A stretch of DNA of 11,468 bases, taken from the NCBI GenBank assembly GCA_031549455.1, contig JAVBPT010000029.1, positions 1 to 11,468 on the forward strand, given 5' to 3'. The notes below the pieces were generated by a model. The model saw only the letters and a list, made by a program, of their open reading frames with translations. It made no database searches and was not told the DNA's origin. The first letter of the stretch is position 1; every line of letters starts with the position of its first letter. Shown here piece by piece: positions 1 through 7,194 of this stretch. A program made the translations under genes and the position numbers. Origin of the DNA: JAVBPT01 sp031549455. GTDB lineage: Bacteria; Bacillota; Clostridia; Lachnospirales; JAKSVV01.

Positions 1-2
1 AA

Positions 3-128
3 GTTGAAAAGCAGGTAAATGCATGGCAAAAAGAGAGGAATAATAAAAATGCTAAAATAAATTGGCGGTTCACGACTGATGATGCTCGGATAAAACTCAA
101 AAGACTTTATCCTTTATTTGAGGTGTGA
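3..128 (+). CDS. 3' end of an IS630-like transposase (partial)
   Basis: An open frame enters from the left edge and ends at TGA 126-128, giving 41 residues. The segment reads INWRFTTDDARIKLKRLYP near the end. This matches my memory of the C-terminal tail of IS630/Tc1-mariner transposases from Bacteroidetes, which commonly end in W-x-F-T-x-x-D-A-R-I-K-L-K-x-L-Y-P. The catalytic DDE residues would lie outside the window. The TGA is separated by one base from the ATG of the next gene, so little room is left for an IS right end and its terminal inverted repeat before the HEPN gene. Either the IS end lies inside the first codons of that gene or the transposase is a relic. The family call rests on a short tail only. 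Confidence 0.65.
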   Translation, partial: VEKQVNAWQKERNNKNAKINWRFTTDDARIKLKRLYPLFEV

Positions 129-129
129 C

Positions 130-1371
130 ATGACACTAGGAAGTATAAACACAAAAGTTGGGAATTTTTTTGTCGCATTATCATATAGAAAAAATGGAGA
201 TATAGACAGCGTGCATTTCTATTCTCCATCTAAGGAAAAAGAAACGTGTAAATTGCACTTTTATGAATTAGTCAAAAGATCTATAAGACTAAACGATAAC
301 TTGCTGAAGTTTACTTGTACGACAATACTCAATTCCAGTTTCGATAATTTAACCTGTGAAAGATATCTTGGCAGGAACTTTTCTTTAGATTCTCGGAATG
401 GCAATATTGTCCTGACATTTAATCTGTTCTCGATAGATAAATTTGAAGCATATCGCTCTGCCATGAAAAGAATAGATTGTCTTCGTGCCTTTTTATGCGT
501 TGAAACTAATATTTTGTTCGAATTTAATGGAGTTATATTAGATAATTCACAAAACAATACAGTTCAAAATGAGGAAGAATCTTCTTTTTTTCCTGATTTT
601 ATAGACTTCTATCCAATTGATGGCAAGGTTCTAAAATTGTCCAAATATGGTTTAAGATTTTTAGATGAATTAATTTTCATGGATCGAGAATTAATACACG
701 ATGAAAGAATGAAGTTCTTCGTATCTTCTTGTCAACATATTCAAGAAGGGCTCTTAAACGAACTAAAACTAAATGTAATTCCTAAATATTCTTTAGGGGA
801 TCAAACATTTGCCATATCTCCTAGGGAACTTAAAGATAAACAAACATTTGTAACTTTAGGTATTATGAGCTATATGTCTGCAATTGAAACAGCTTCTGTT
901 CTTGATGGTGAGGTTGGCCAGTGTGCATTATGTGGTAATTTGCAATATAAAATTAGCAGTAGAATAGCTTCTTTTATGGCATGCTATTTTAATGAAGATA
1001 TGGGAAAAGTATATAAGTCCTTATATACTTTCCGCTCAAAATATCTTCATGCTGGTAAATTAGCAACAGATAATAATTATCTTGCCAACATACCGCTTAT
1101 AGATACTTCTACAGCAACAGGCCTAATTGACGATGGATTTGTTTCCGTGAAATTTAATGGAGATAATAGTATACTATTCATCAATAATATAAGAGAGTTT
1201 TCCACATATGCTTTAAGGTGTTATTACCAGAAAAGCTTTTTTAATCGCACGGTTTTTGATGATTTGGAAAAACAGGAAGACGAAGTCAAATCTTACGTGC
1301 CGCAATATAAAGGTATTACCGTTAAAAGTAATATCCCAGGAATTATCATCGAAGGTTTTGATATCTGGTAA
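130..1371 (+). CDS. HEPN-domain protein (Apea-like), candidate RNase
   Basis: The product is 413 residues from ATG 130. A TTG at 118 in the same frame is possible, but ATG is preferred and lies one base after the transposase stop. Roughly residues 1-165 look like a mixed beta-rich domain. The C-terminal half (about 175-390) is helical and contains R302-S-K-Y-L-H307, the R-x4-H motif of HEPN ribonucleases, preceded by helices with IETASVL and SSRIASFM. This arrangement is like the Apea-like HEPN families found in defence islands. A CALC pair at 265-268 might be a metal site but no second pair is seen. HEPN proteins of this kind usually cut RNA as toxins or abortive-infection effectors; that role here is inferred. 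The gene converges on the methyltransferase gene and is not part of its operon. The N-terminus could have been altered by the adjacent IS. Confidence 0.72.
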   Translation: MTLGSINTKVGNFFVALSYRKNGDIDSVHFYSPSKEKETCKLHFYELVKRSIRLNDNLLKFTCTTILNSSFDNLTCERYLGRNFSLDSRNGNIVLTFNLFSIDKFEAYRSAMKRIDCLRAFLCVETNILFEFNGVILDNSQNNTVQNEEESSFFPDFIDFYPIDGKVLKLSKYGLRFLDELIFMDRELIHDERMKFFVSSCQHIQEGLLNELKLNVIPKYSLGDQTFAISPRELKDKQTFVTLGIMSYMSAIETASVLDGEVGQCALCGNLQYKISSRIASFMACYFNEDMGKVYKSLYTFRSKYLHAGKLATDNNYLANIPLIDTSTATGLIDDGFVSVKFNGDNSILFINNIREFSTYALRCYYQKSFFNRTVFDDLEKQEDEVKSYVPQYKGITVKSNIPGIIIEGFDIW

Positions 1372-1438
1372 TGAAGATAAAAACAAATAGTAACAATATA
1401 TACAACAACTGTTCTAATCCAAGTGAAAAACACGGGAG
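1372..1438. other. Convergent intergenic gap between HEPN and methyltransferase genes
   Basis: This 67-base AT-rich spacer lies between two convergent stop codons. A shared terminator would be expected here. I see only a very short AACA/TGTT pairing near 1405-1414 and no GC-rich stem with a T run on either strand, so I do not call a terminator. Confidence 0.5.
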
Positions 1439-2509
1439 TTATCGTAAATTTAATGCCTCTTTTAGTCTTTCAATCGTAATGTATTTTGCACCTGTACCCT
1501 TGTATAAAGAATAAAAAATATCTTTTTTTGAAATGATTGTATCATATAGTGATTGTATTACTTTTTTATCATTACCTAAAAGCGCAATAACACAATCTGA
1601 TAACACGTAGTGATCAGATTTATCTATTATACAGATTTTTGTTATATCGGGTTTGCCCACTCGATGTAATAAAATAGCAGGTCCACTTACGATCGATTGT
1701 GGCCTTTCTACAATTATCTTCGGGAGGAGACTAATAGCATTATTTTGCAAATTTGTAGAATGTACATACATTAGCCCATGATTATTTTCATATTTAACCG
1801 CTTCATGAACGCTTAAGTTCCCTCTGAAAATATTTATGTCTTTATTTTTCGCATCAAACAAAAACGATGTTGTATTGAGCGAAATTACGGAATTACCCAT
1901 AGAACTTGTAGTTTTCTTTTCTAATTTTAGCAAAACTATATTTGGGGAACAATTCTTAAATAACTGTTTTTCTCTTTCTTCAAGTAGTTTTATTTCATAT
2001 TTTTCACTTATCGCAGTTATTAACTTTTTATCCTTAACTGAAAATATGACACTTGCTGGCATTATTGCATATAAACTACCTCCTTTACTCAAATAATTTA
2101 ATGATTCAACAAGGAATACCATTGCTGTGCTTGCATGAAAAATACTTCCAAGAAATTCCACTTCATTGATTTTACTTCCTTTGCATGTAAATGGAGGGTT
2201 TGATAATATTAAGTCAAATTTTCCTTTATTCAATATTGAAGTATTATCTCGACTTTGTTTGTTAGTAAAATCGCATACTGCAATATTCCAGTTTGGATTA
2301 CTCTCTTTGATTTCATTGACAATTAAATTATCAATATCAGTCCCATAACATTTTAAGCTTCCAAATTTCTTTTCGGCAGCTTTTAGTAGTTCTCCTTTTC
2401 CAACACAAAAGTCAGCAACCTTTTTTACGCTTTTACAATCAACATAACTTAGTAATCGTTCGGCTAATTCAGGCGGAGTATAAAATGTATCTATATTATT
2501 GATTTTCAT
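1439..2509 (-). CDS. N6-adenine DNA methyltransferase, gamma-type, no nuclease domain
   Basis: The 356-residue product has the motif order of gamma-class amino-methyltransferases such as M.TaqI and HsdM. Motif X is FYTPPELAERLL (9-20), the SAM-binding motif I is VADFCVGKGE (31-40), an acidic motif II is GTDID (56-60), and the catalytic motif IV is NPPF (104-107), which implies transfer of a methyl group to adenine N6. The C-terminal about 150 residues, ending in a G-T-G-A-K-Y-I-T-I-E-R-L segment, probably hold the target-recognition region. No restriction nuclease motif is visible in the protein or in the neighbours. Its ATG overlaps the preceding gene by 14 bases, and it is the last gene of the six-gene run. 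It could protect self DNA from the system, or modify DNA as part of its action; the recognition sequence cannot be read from here. Confidence 0.9.
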   Translation of the reverse strand: MKINNIDTFYTPPELAERLLSYVDCKSVKKVADFCVGKGELLKAAEKKFGSLKCYGTDIDNLIVNEIKESNPNWNIAVCDFTNKQSRDNTSILNKGKFDLILSNPPFTCKGSKINEVEFLGSIFHASTAMVFLVESLNYLSKGGSLYAIMPASVIFSVKDKKLITAISEKYEIKLLEEREKQLFKNCSPNIVLLKLEKKTTSSMGNSVISLNTTSFLFDAKNKDINIFRGNLSVHEAVKYENNHGLMYVHSTNLQNNAISLLPKIIVERPQSIVSGPAILLHRVGKPDITKICIIDKSDHYVLSDCVIALLGNDKKVIQSLYDTIISKKDIFYSLYKGTGAKYITIERLKEALNLR

Positions 2510-3440
2510 GTAATAACTCGCTTACTTTACTTTCAACAATTAATCCAACTCCTTTTGTCCTTTTGGATTTTCGAATTGGGTTGTCAAAAACTATTTCAAC
2601 ATCTGTTGGGTATTTTATTGCAAAAAGTATTGCTCCTATTGCGTGAGGCTTTGTCCCAATAGGAGCTAATTTTATTTTGGAAACAGGTGGTTTCTTTCTT
2701 ATTTTTTGTAATAGGAAAAACACATCAACAAGTGAGTTCGCTGCAGCGTATTCAACAAACTGCCACGATTCTGTTGAAATTAGAGGTCGCCTGTTACCCC
2801 AATATGCAACAAATGGATATTCGGGTCTATAACCAGGAACTCCAATTACTGGGATGATTTTATCTGTTGGAGGTTGGACTGTTTCGTACATTTGAGTAAA
2901 TCTCCCTCCCTCAAAACCTAACAATGCAACAAACTTCATATCAACATCATCGGGAATAATGTTTGCAAGACCTGGCAAGGGCTCAATTCCTTCAATTCGC
3001 TCGGATAAGTCTTTACATAATACTCCTTCTTCTTTGAACTTCTCTATATCATAATGCTCGGGCTCAGTATATACGACTCTAACTGATATATTTTTGATAT
3101 CCAAAGCATTCTTTAAAAGTGATGATGATATTCTATTGTTCAATCCGGAGACATCAATATAAATAGTTGTCGCAGGATAAGACTCGTATAGGCTCTTTAT
3201 GCTCTTACTACTTCTTAAAAAATATTTCTCGCCTGTCTTCTTGTCAATTATTACATCTTTTTCCGGGTACTCAATTTCTATAAAAGTGACATTTGACAAA
3301 GATTTGTCTATGGTTAAATTGTTAACCAATAAGCTCCTATCCTCAGTTGAGTATCCATACAAATATAGACTACCGTCTACTGGATGAAATTCTGAGATAT
3401 TTTTATAAGAGTTTGAATATAAGTAATCTTTATTAATCAT
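2496..3440 (-). CDS. Unrecognised defence-operon protein with Rossmann-like segments
   Basis: I do not recognise a named family. From ATG 3440 the product is 314 residues; a TTG five codons upstream (3455) is the only earlier start, and the ATG overlaps the ATPase stop by 8 bases. Two strand-loop-helix stretches resemble a Rossmann-like nucleotide-binding or CARF-like fold: TTIYIDVSGLNNRISSSLL (91-109) followed by strand VRVVYTE, and IKLAPIGTKPHAIGAILFA (256-274) followed by VEIVFDN. Between them is a G-F-E-G-G-R motif (175-180) and a Pro/Gly/aromatic-rich stretch ending YWGNRRPL. There is no signal peptide or membrane segment. Its place between ATPase and methyltransferase suggests a sensor, adaptor or nucleotide-binding partner of the complex, which is inference only. 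The residues S98, G99, G262, T263 and K264 are the ones I would expect to line a pocket. Confidence 0.6.
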   Translation of the reverse strand: MINKDYLYSNSYKNISEFHPVDGSLYLYGYSTEDRSLLVNNLTIDKSLSNVTFIEIEYPEKDVIIDKKTGEKYFLRSSKSIKSLYESYPATTIYIDVSGLNNRISSSLLKNALDIKNISVRVVYTEPEHYDIEKFKEEGVLCKDLSERIEGIEPLPGLANIIPDDVDMKFVALLGFEGGRFTQMYETVQPPTDKIIPVIGVPGYRPEYPFVAYWGNRRPLISTESWQFVEYAAANSLVDVFFLLQKIRKKPPVSKIKLAPIGTKPHAIGAILFAIKYPTDVEIVFDNPIRKSKRTKGVGLIVESKVSELLHENQ

Positions 3441-5307
3441 TATAATAATTGTCAAATAGCGTTAATTGTTCGGGATGGGATTTGTAATCTTGTTCAGACA
3501 CATCACATCTAGACAAAATGCCTGTTATGGTCTCTTTTTTATTTTGGATTATATCCATCAATTCTTTCTCTGTTACATCTAATTTTCTTTTTTTTCTGTG
3601 ACTGTAAACGAAATATGGAGCATATATAGGGTGTAGCATATACATACTTTCCCTCGTATTTGCCTCGTCATTTAGTTTATTTCCAGGGATTCTTATCAAT
3701 GCTAAGTTCATTACTGCATCAGTAATAATAGGTAGTCGTTCAGAATTTTGTACTCCCTTTATACAAAACTGGTTTACTTCAGGTCTAATTCTACCATCAC
3801 TACATGCAAGCACATTAAATATTTTCCCAAATCCTAATAATAACTTCGTAAGTTGAGCACCATTATTACTTAGTCCTTCTAATTCCATGAGGTTTTTCAA
3901 GCCAATCTCTTGTGCGGCAAGGGTTTGGTTTGATGGGGTTATAGGCGACAATAAGTCATTTTCTTCATTAATATGCTTTTCATATGTGCGATAGACCAAC
4001 TCCATCAGATATCTAATATTACCATGAGCTAGTAGAACAAATATTTGCCATCCTGCGTAATATTTTTGTATCCCCACCATACCTCTACCTTTTCTGATTT
4101 TAAATAACATGCTGTATTTATAGTTACTGTAGTCAGATTTCGACTTTGAAGGATTTTTGATATATCTATTAATCATTTCTTCCAAACTTATGTCATGGGA
4201 TTGCGCCCAATGAGCAAGATAAAATTTATTTAATGGAGTCAAATGATCTATTTGTTCCAGAATCTCTTTTGGCAAGTTCAAATAGCCTTTCATTAATTTA
4301 GAATCATTAACCTTTAACAGTATTGCTTCTTCTTCCATTGATATGCTTTGAAGCGATTTCTCGATTGTGAATTCCCCTTTTTTGTCATCTTCAATGAGCT
4401 CTTGAATACGTTTTTGACATACTTCCTTTGCAAAATCATCAAACCGAGACTCTTCTGTTAGTTTTTTAGTGATGTCAAATAGTACATAGTCTGCAGGATC
4501 AATAAGTGATTCTTGTGGATTTAGAGTTTGCTTTATTCTCCATCCAAGCTCTCTTACGCCTATCTTGAAAGTATAATCTTCACTGTTGTGTTTTATCAAT
4601 GTATTGACAACCATTTGCTGATAATCTTCCAGATTCTCATATTCGTCTATCAAGAGATAAAACATCTTATTTGAGAATTGAGTGAGAGCTGCTGCTTTTT
4701 CTGTTAGAATCTTGATAGGATCTCCACTCATTGAGAGAAGAGGAATCTCTCCATCTGCTATATTATTAATTTGTGATTGAAATTCATACATTTTTTCCTC
4801 AATTCCTTCTAGTAACGAGGGGAATGACCTACAATCATTTGTGAATCTTAATGACTGGGCAATTATGTGGCACGAAATAGATGACAATTCCTCATCATTG
4901 GCACATTGCTGCTTGTGCCAATTCATAAACTGCAAAATTTCCCTGCACATGATTAGATTAAAATAGTGTCCAAAGATTTTTTGCCATACATCAAGCCCTA
5001 ATCCACCATCCTTAAATGCTCTTACATGATTCGTATTTACTCTATGATAAATTCCGATAAAATCCAAATTGTCAAGTTCAGTAATAGAGTTATTGAGAAG
5101 CGCATATTGCCCTTGGTATGATAACCCTTTAAGCACAGTTGTTTTACCTGTTCCTCTTCCTCCCTGTAGAACACAAGGCCTATTGTCTTTTAGTTCAATA
5201 AAATATGAAGGCTCGGTAAAATAGTCGAACACCTTTCCTTTCAACCATTCCGCGCGATAACTCCCGAATAGTTCATTCAAGCGTTTTAATTTATCTTTTT
5301 TTTTCAT
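3433..5307 (-). CDS. ORC/CDC6-like P-loop ATPase
   Basis: The 624-residue product is a P-loop NTPase. Walker A is GGRGTGKT (49-56), Walker B is LLIDEYE (218-224), and a sensor-1-like strand with FKIGVRELG follows (247-255). The glutamate after the Walker B aspartate indicates an AAA/STAND-type hydrolase. The layout, with a short N-terminal helix before Walker A and a long helical C-terminal region (about 280-624), fits bacterial proteins annotated as ORC-CDC6-family AAA ATPases. These are related to origin-recognition and STAND ATPases and occur in conflict systems. The start is ATG 5307 in a 4-base ATGA overlap with the PRTase-like gene, and the ATG is followed directly by nine A residues (KKK). 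There is no nuclease motif. It is probably the DNA- or signal-sensing motor of the system; the ATPase call is firm and the role is inferred. Confidence 0.82.
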   Translation of the reverse strand: MKKKDKLKRLNELFGSYRAEWLKGKVFDYFTEPSYFIELKDNRPCVLQGGRGTGKTTVLKGLSYQGQYALLNNSITELDNLDFIGIYHRVNTNHVRAFKDGGLGLDVWQKIFGHYFNLIMCREILQFMNWHKQQCANDEELSSISCHIIAQSLRFTNDCRSFPSLLEGIEEKMYEFQSQINNIADGEIPLLSMSGDPIKILTEKAAALTQFSNKMFYLLIDEYENLEDYQQMVVNTLIKHNSEDYTFKIGVRELGWRIKQTLNPQESLIDPADYVLFDITKKLTEESRFDDFAKEVCQKRIQELIEDDKKGEFTIEKSLQSISMEEEAILLKVNDSKLMKGYLNLPKEILEQIDHLTPLNKFYLAHWAQSHDISLEEMINRYIKNPSKSKSDYSNYKYSMLFKIRKGRGMVGIQKYYAGWQIFVLLAHGNIRYLMELVYRTYEKHINEENDLLSPITPSNQTLAAQEIGLKNLMELEGLSNNGAQLTKLLLGFGKIFNVLACSDGRIRPEVNQFCIKGVQNSERLPIITDAVMNLALIRIPGNKLNDEANTRESMYMLHPIYAPYFVYSHRKKRKLDVTEKELMDIIQNKKETITGILSRCDVSEQDYKSHPEQLTLFDNYYND

Positions 5308-6212
5308 CTTTCATATGATTTTTTAATCAGAGGAACCCAATTATCACTTTCCCAATAGAAAAAAGCAGGGACCGCATCAGGGATTCCATGTTCAAATGCA
5401 ATAGCCAGTCCTTGCCCTCTAAACCCTTTTGCGCTTACTACGGAATTATTGTTTTTTATCCCCAATTCGGCACTCTTTCTCAATATCATTTCCGTTCCTT
5501 TATCAAACAATGACTTGTCATTATGCCAGCATATGCATTTTTCATTAAAAAGATTATATTCTTCTCCGATAATGTGCGCTGGAGATAACAATAGCTCAGG
5601 GCAGTCACGTTTGATTAAATCAAATCCCATCTTATTTATTATTAGTGGTGCATAAATAAATTTATGATTGTATTTATGGGATATTTCTTTTAATGTGTTC
5701 AATTTTACTCCTCCTATTTGATCACACCATGCTGTTTTACACTGTAGTCCAGACCCTATGATATCATCAATAAGAATTACAGGTATTGGACTTGAGGAAT
5801 TTTGCTCAAGATAATCAAAAAGGTCATTAAATCTTATTAATTGGGATTGAGGGATATTCGCTATCTCCCGGATCTTTCTAATAAAGATATGACCACTATC
5901 AGACTCATTGGGATCTTCACCTGGAATAAAACTATAGATGCACTTTTGTTTAAAATGGCTGTGAGTCCAATCAGTATACAGCCCTTTCAGTACTATTCCA
6001 GCTCCTCCAACTGACATGGCTAACATTTGATTAACCATTTTCTTTGAGTAGTAAGTGAAAAAATCCAATATTTGTTCTGCAATTGCCCTATCAGAGTCAT
6101 CAGAGAAATTACCTAGCCACCCATCATAATCCAACTCAGTAGACAATGGCCATACCTGAACGTCTCTGAAGAGTTTTCCTTTTTCGTAACTTTTAGTAGT
6201 GTTATTCCCCAT
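5304..6212 (-). CDS. Phosphoribosyltransferase-like protein of a conflict system
   Basis: The 302-residue product carries a PRPP-binding loop of type I phosphoribosyltransferases: strand VILIDD followed by IIGSG (145-155), with the acidic pair D149-D150. The usual threonine at the end of the loop is absent (GSGLQ). The N-terminal part has a W-L-x-N-F-x-D-D-x-D-x-A-I-A segment (32-45) and a helix with FFTYYSKKMV. The C-terminus ends GLAIAFEHGIPDAVPAFFYW, a pattern I recall from the 'phosphoribosyltransferase-like' proteins paired with ORC-CDC6 ATPases (named PRTase-CE in domain databases, from memory). There is no companion purine or pyrimidine salvage gene, so a metabolic role is unlikely. 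It overlaps abiEii by 11 bases upstream and the ATPase gene by 4 bases downstream. It may transfer to or remove ribose-phosphate from a nucleotide, nucleic acid or protein during defence; substrate unknown. Confidence 0.75.
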   Translation of the reverse strand: MGNNTTKSYEKGKLFRDVQVWPLSTELDYDGWLGNFSDDSDRAIAEQILDFFTYYSKKMVNQMLAMSVGGAGIVLKGLYTDWTHSHFKQKCIYSFIPGEDPNESDSGHIFIRKIREIANIPQSQLIRFNDLFDYLEQNSSSPIPVILIDDIIGSGLQCKTAWCDQIGGVKLNTLKEISHKYNHKFIYAPLIINKMGFDLIKRDCPELLLSPAHIIGEEYNLFNEKCICWHNDKSLFDKGTEMILRKSAELGIKNNNSVVSAKGFRGQGLAIAFEHGIPDAVPAFFYWESDNWVPLIKKSYER

Positions 6213-7194
6213 AGTTAATTGATTTTGAAATTTGTGTTATGATATCCAGCACTTCAGAAAAAGAAATTTTTTCTCCCATAATCATATTGTTAGTAAGATT
6301 ATTAAAGTCGTTTTGCCAAATAGGCAGCAACTCTTCAGGAGGTATCGGATTAAGATTGGGAGGATAATGTAGCATATAATCTACACCTCCGAGCTTTGTA
6401 AACCGTTCTCTGTGGGCAACAATAGATCCATATAACACTTTGTCTTTAATAGCTTTCTCGGCAAATGGAGTTTGTGAAATCTTATAAATATCGTATAAAT
6501 GTCGACTTTTGCCTTGAATCGACATTTTCTCTCTTGGGCGCTGATGCTCTTCGTGAAGTAGAAACAGTTTTTCTAAGAAAGTCCTTTCTGGATTCACACA
6601 ACTAATTTTGATACTTTCATCGGCAAAGGTTCTATCAGAAAACGAATCGCCAATCATAGACCGAAACTTACAAACCGTCGAAGGCTCCATTAGGGATCGA
6701 CTGCCTATTTCTAATAGCACTCTTGGCTGAACATAAGATGAGTATTGTGCAACAACAGGAAAAACAACTGCTATCTTGACTGGATCGTCATCCGGATCTT
6801 TTATATCCACAACATCTAACTTAACCTCCGCGAAATCCGCATCTGCGAACATTTTTCGCAAACCATTCAGAAACTCATTACAAATATATTTGTTTGAAGC
6901 ATCTTTTAATTTGCAAACTTGAGTACGAGAGATATCTCCCCTATAACCAAAAAATTCTCGATTAATTGCAAGATCAATATCTTCAGAAAATCTATCAATC
7001 AATCCCCATGCTTTACTTAAGGAGGTACCGCCTTTAAAAACAATCTGATCAGCAATATCCATTTGAGTGATTAGCCGCAATGTTTGCACAACCCACCAGT
7101 CTTTTTCCACAACAAATGTAGGCAATCCTACTTTTGTTGCTACTGCTGAAAGAACCTCTTTTTTTTCGTTATATGATAATTTATACCAATTCAT
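6202..7194 (-). CDS. abiEii: AbiEii/AbiGii-family nucleotidyltransferase toxin
   Basis: The 330-residue product has the nucleotidyltransferase signature of AbiEii (DUF1814): KGGTSLSK (54-61), then SEDIDL (70-75), giving the G-G-T-S ... E-D-x-D metal-binding core of the Pol-beta superfamily. Other family-typical segments are VEKDWWVVQTLR (29-40), LLEIGSRS, the helix ERTFLEKLFLLHEEHQRP, and RHLYDIY. AbiEii is the toxin of type IV-style toxin-antitoxin and phage abortive-infection systems; the related MenT enzymes add nucleotides to tRNA 3' ends, so tRNA is the likeliest substrate by analogy. The active-site residues look intact. Its ATG overlaps the antitoxin stop by 4 bases (ATGA), as is usual for the pair. 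It then overlaps the PRTase-like gene by 11 bases, which is unusual because AbiE pairs normally stand alone. Confidence 0.92.
   Translation of the reverse strand: MNWYKLSYNEKKEVLSAVATKVGLPTFVVEKDWWVVQTLRLITQMDIADQIVFKGGTSLSKAWGLIDRFSEDIDLAINREFFGYRGDISRTQVCKLKDASNKYICNEFLNGLRKMFADADFAEVKLDVVDIKDPDDDPVKIAVVFPVVAQYSSYVQPRVLLEIGSRSLMEPSTVCKFRSMIGDSFSDRTFADESIKISCVNPERTFLEKLFLLHEEHQRPREKMSIQGKSRHLYDIYKISQTPFAEKAIKDKVLYGSIVAHRERFTKLGGVDYMLHYPPNLNPIPPEELLPIWQNDFNNLTNNMIMGEKISFSEVLDIITQISKSINYGE

Noticed and set aside
113..120. TTTATTTG as a -7 promoter element for the HEPN gene.
   Set aside because: It misses the consensus A at the second position, has no -33 partner, and would give an almost leaderless transcript.
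1372..1438. Bidirectional terminator between the convergent genes.
   Set aside because: Only a four-base stem is visible, with no GC-rich pairing or T run.
3441..3455. TTG start five codons upstream for the Rossmann-like protein.
   Set aside because: The ATG at 3440 is nearby, gives a short overlap with the ATPase stop, and the extra residues (MTIII) add nothing recognisable.
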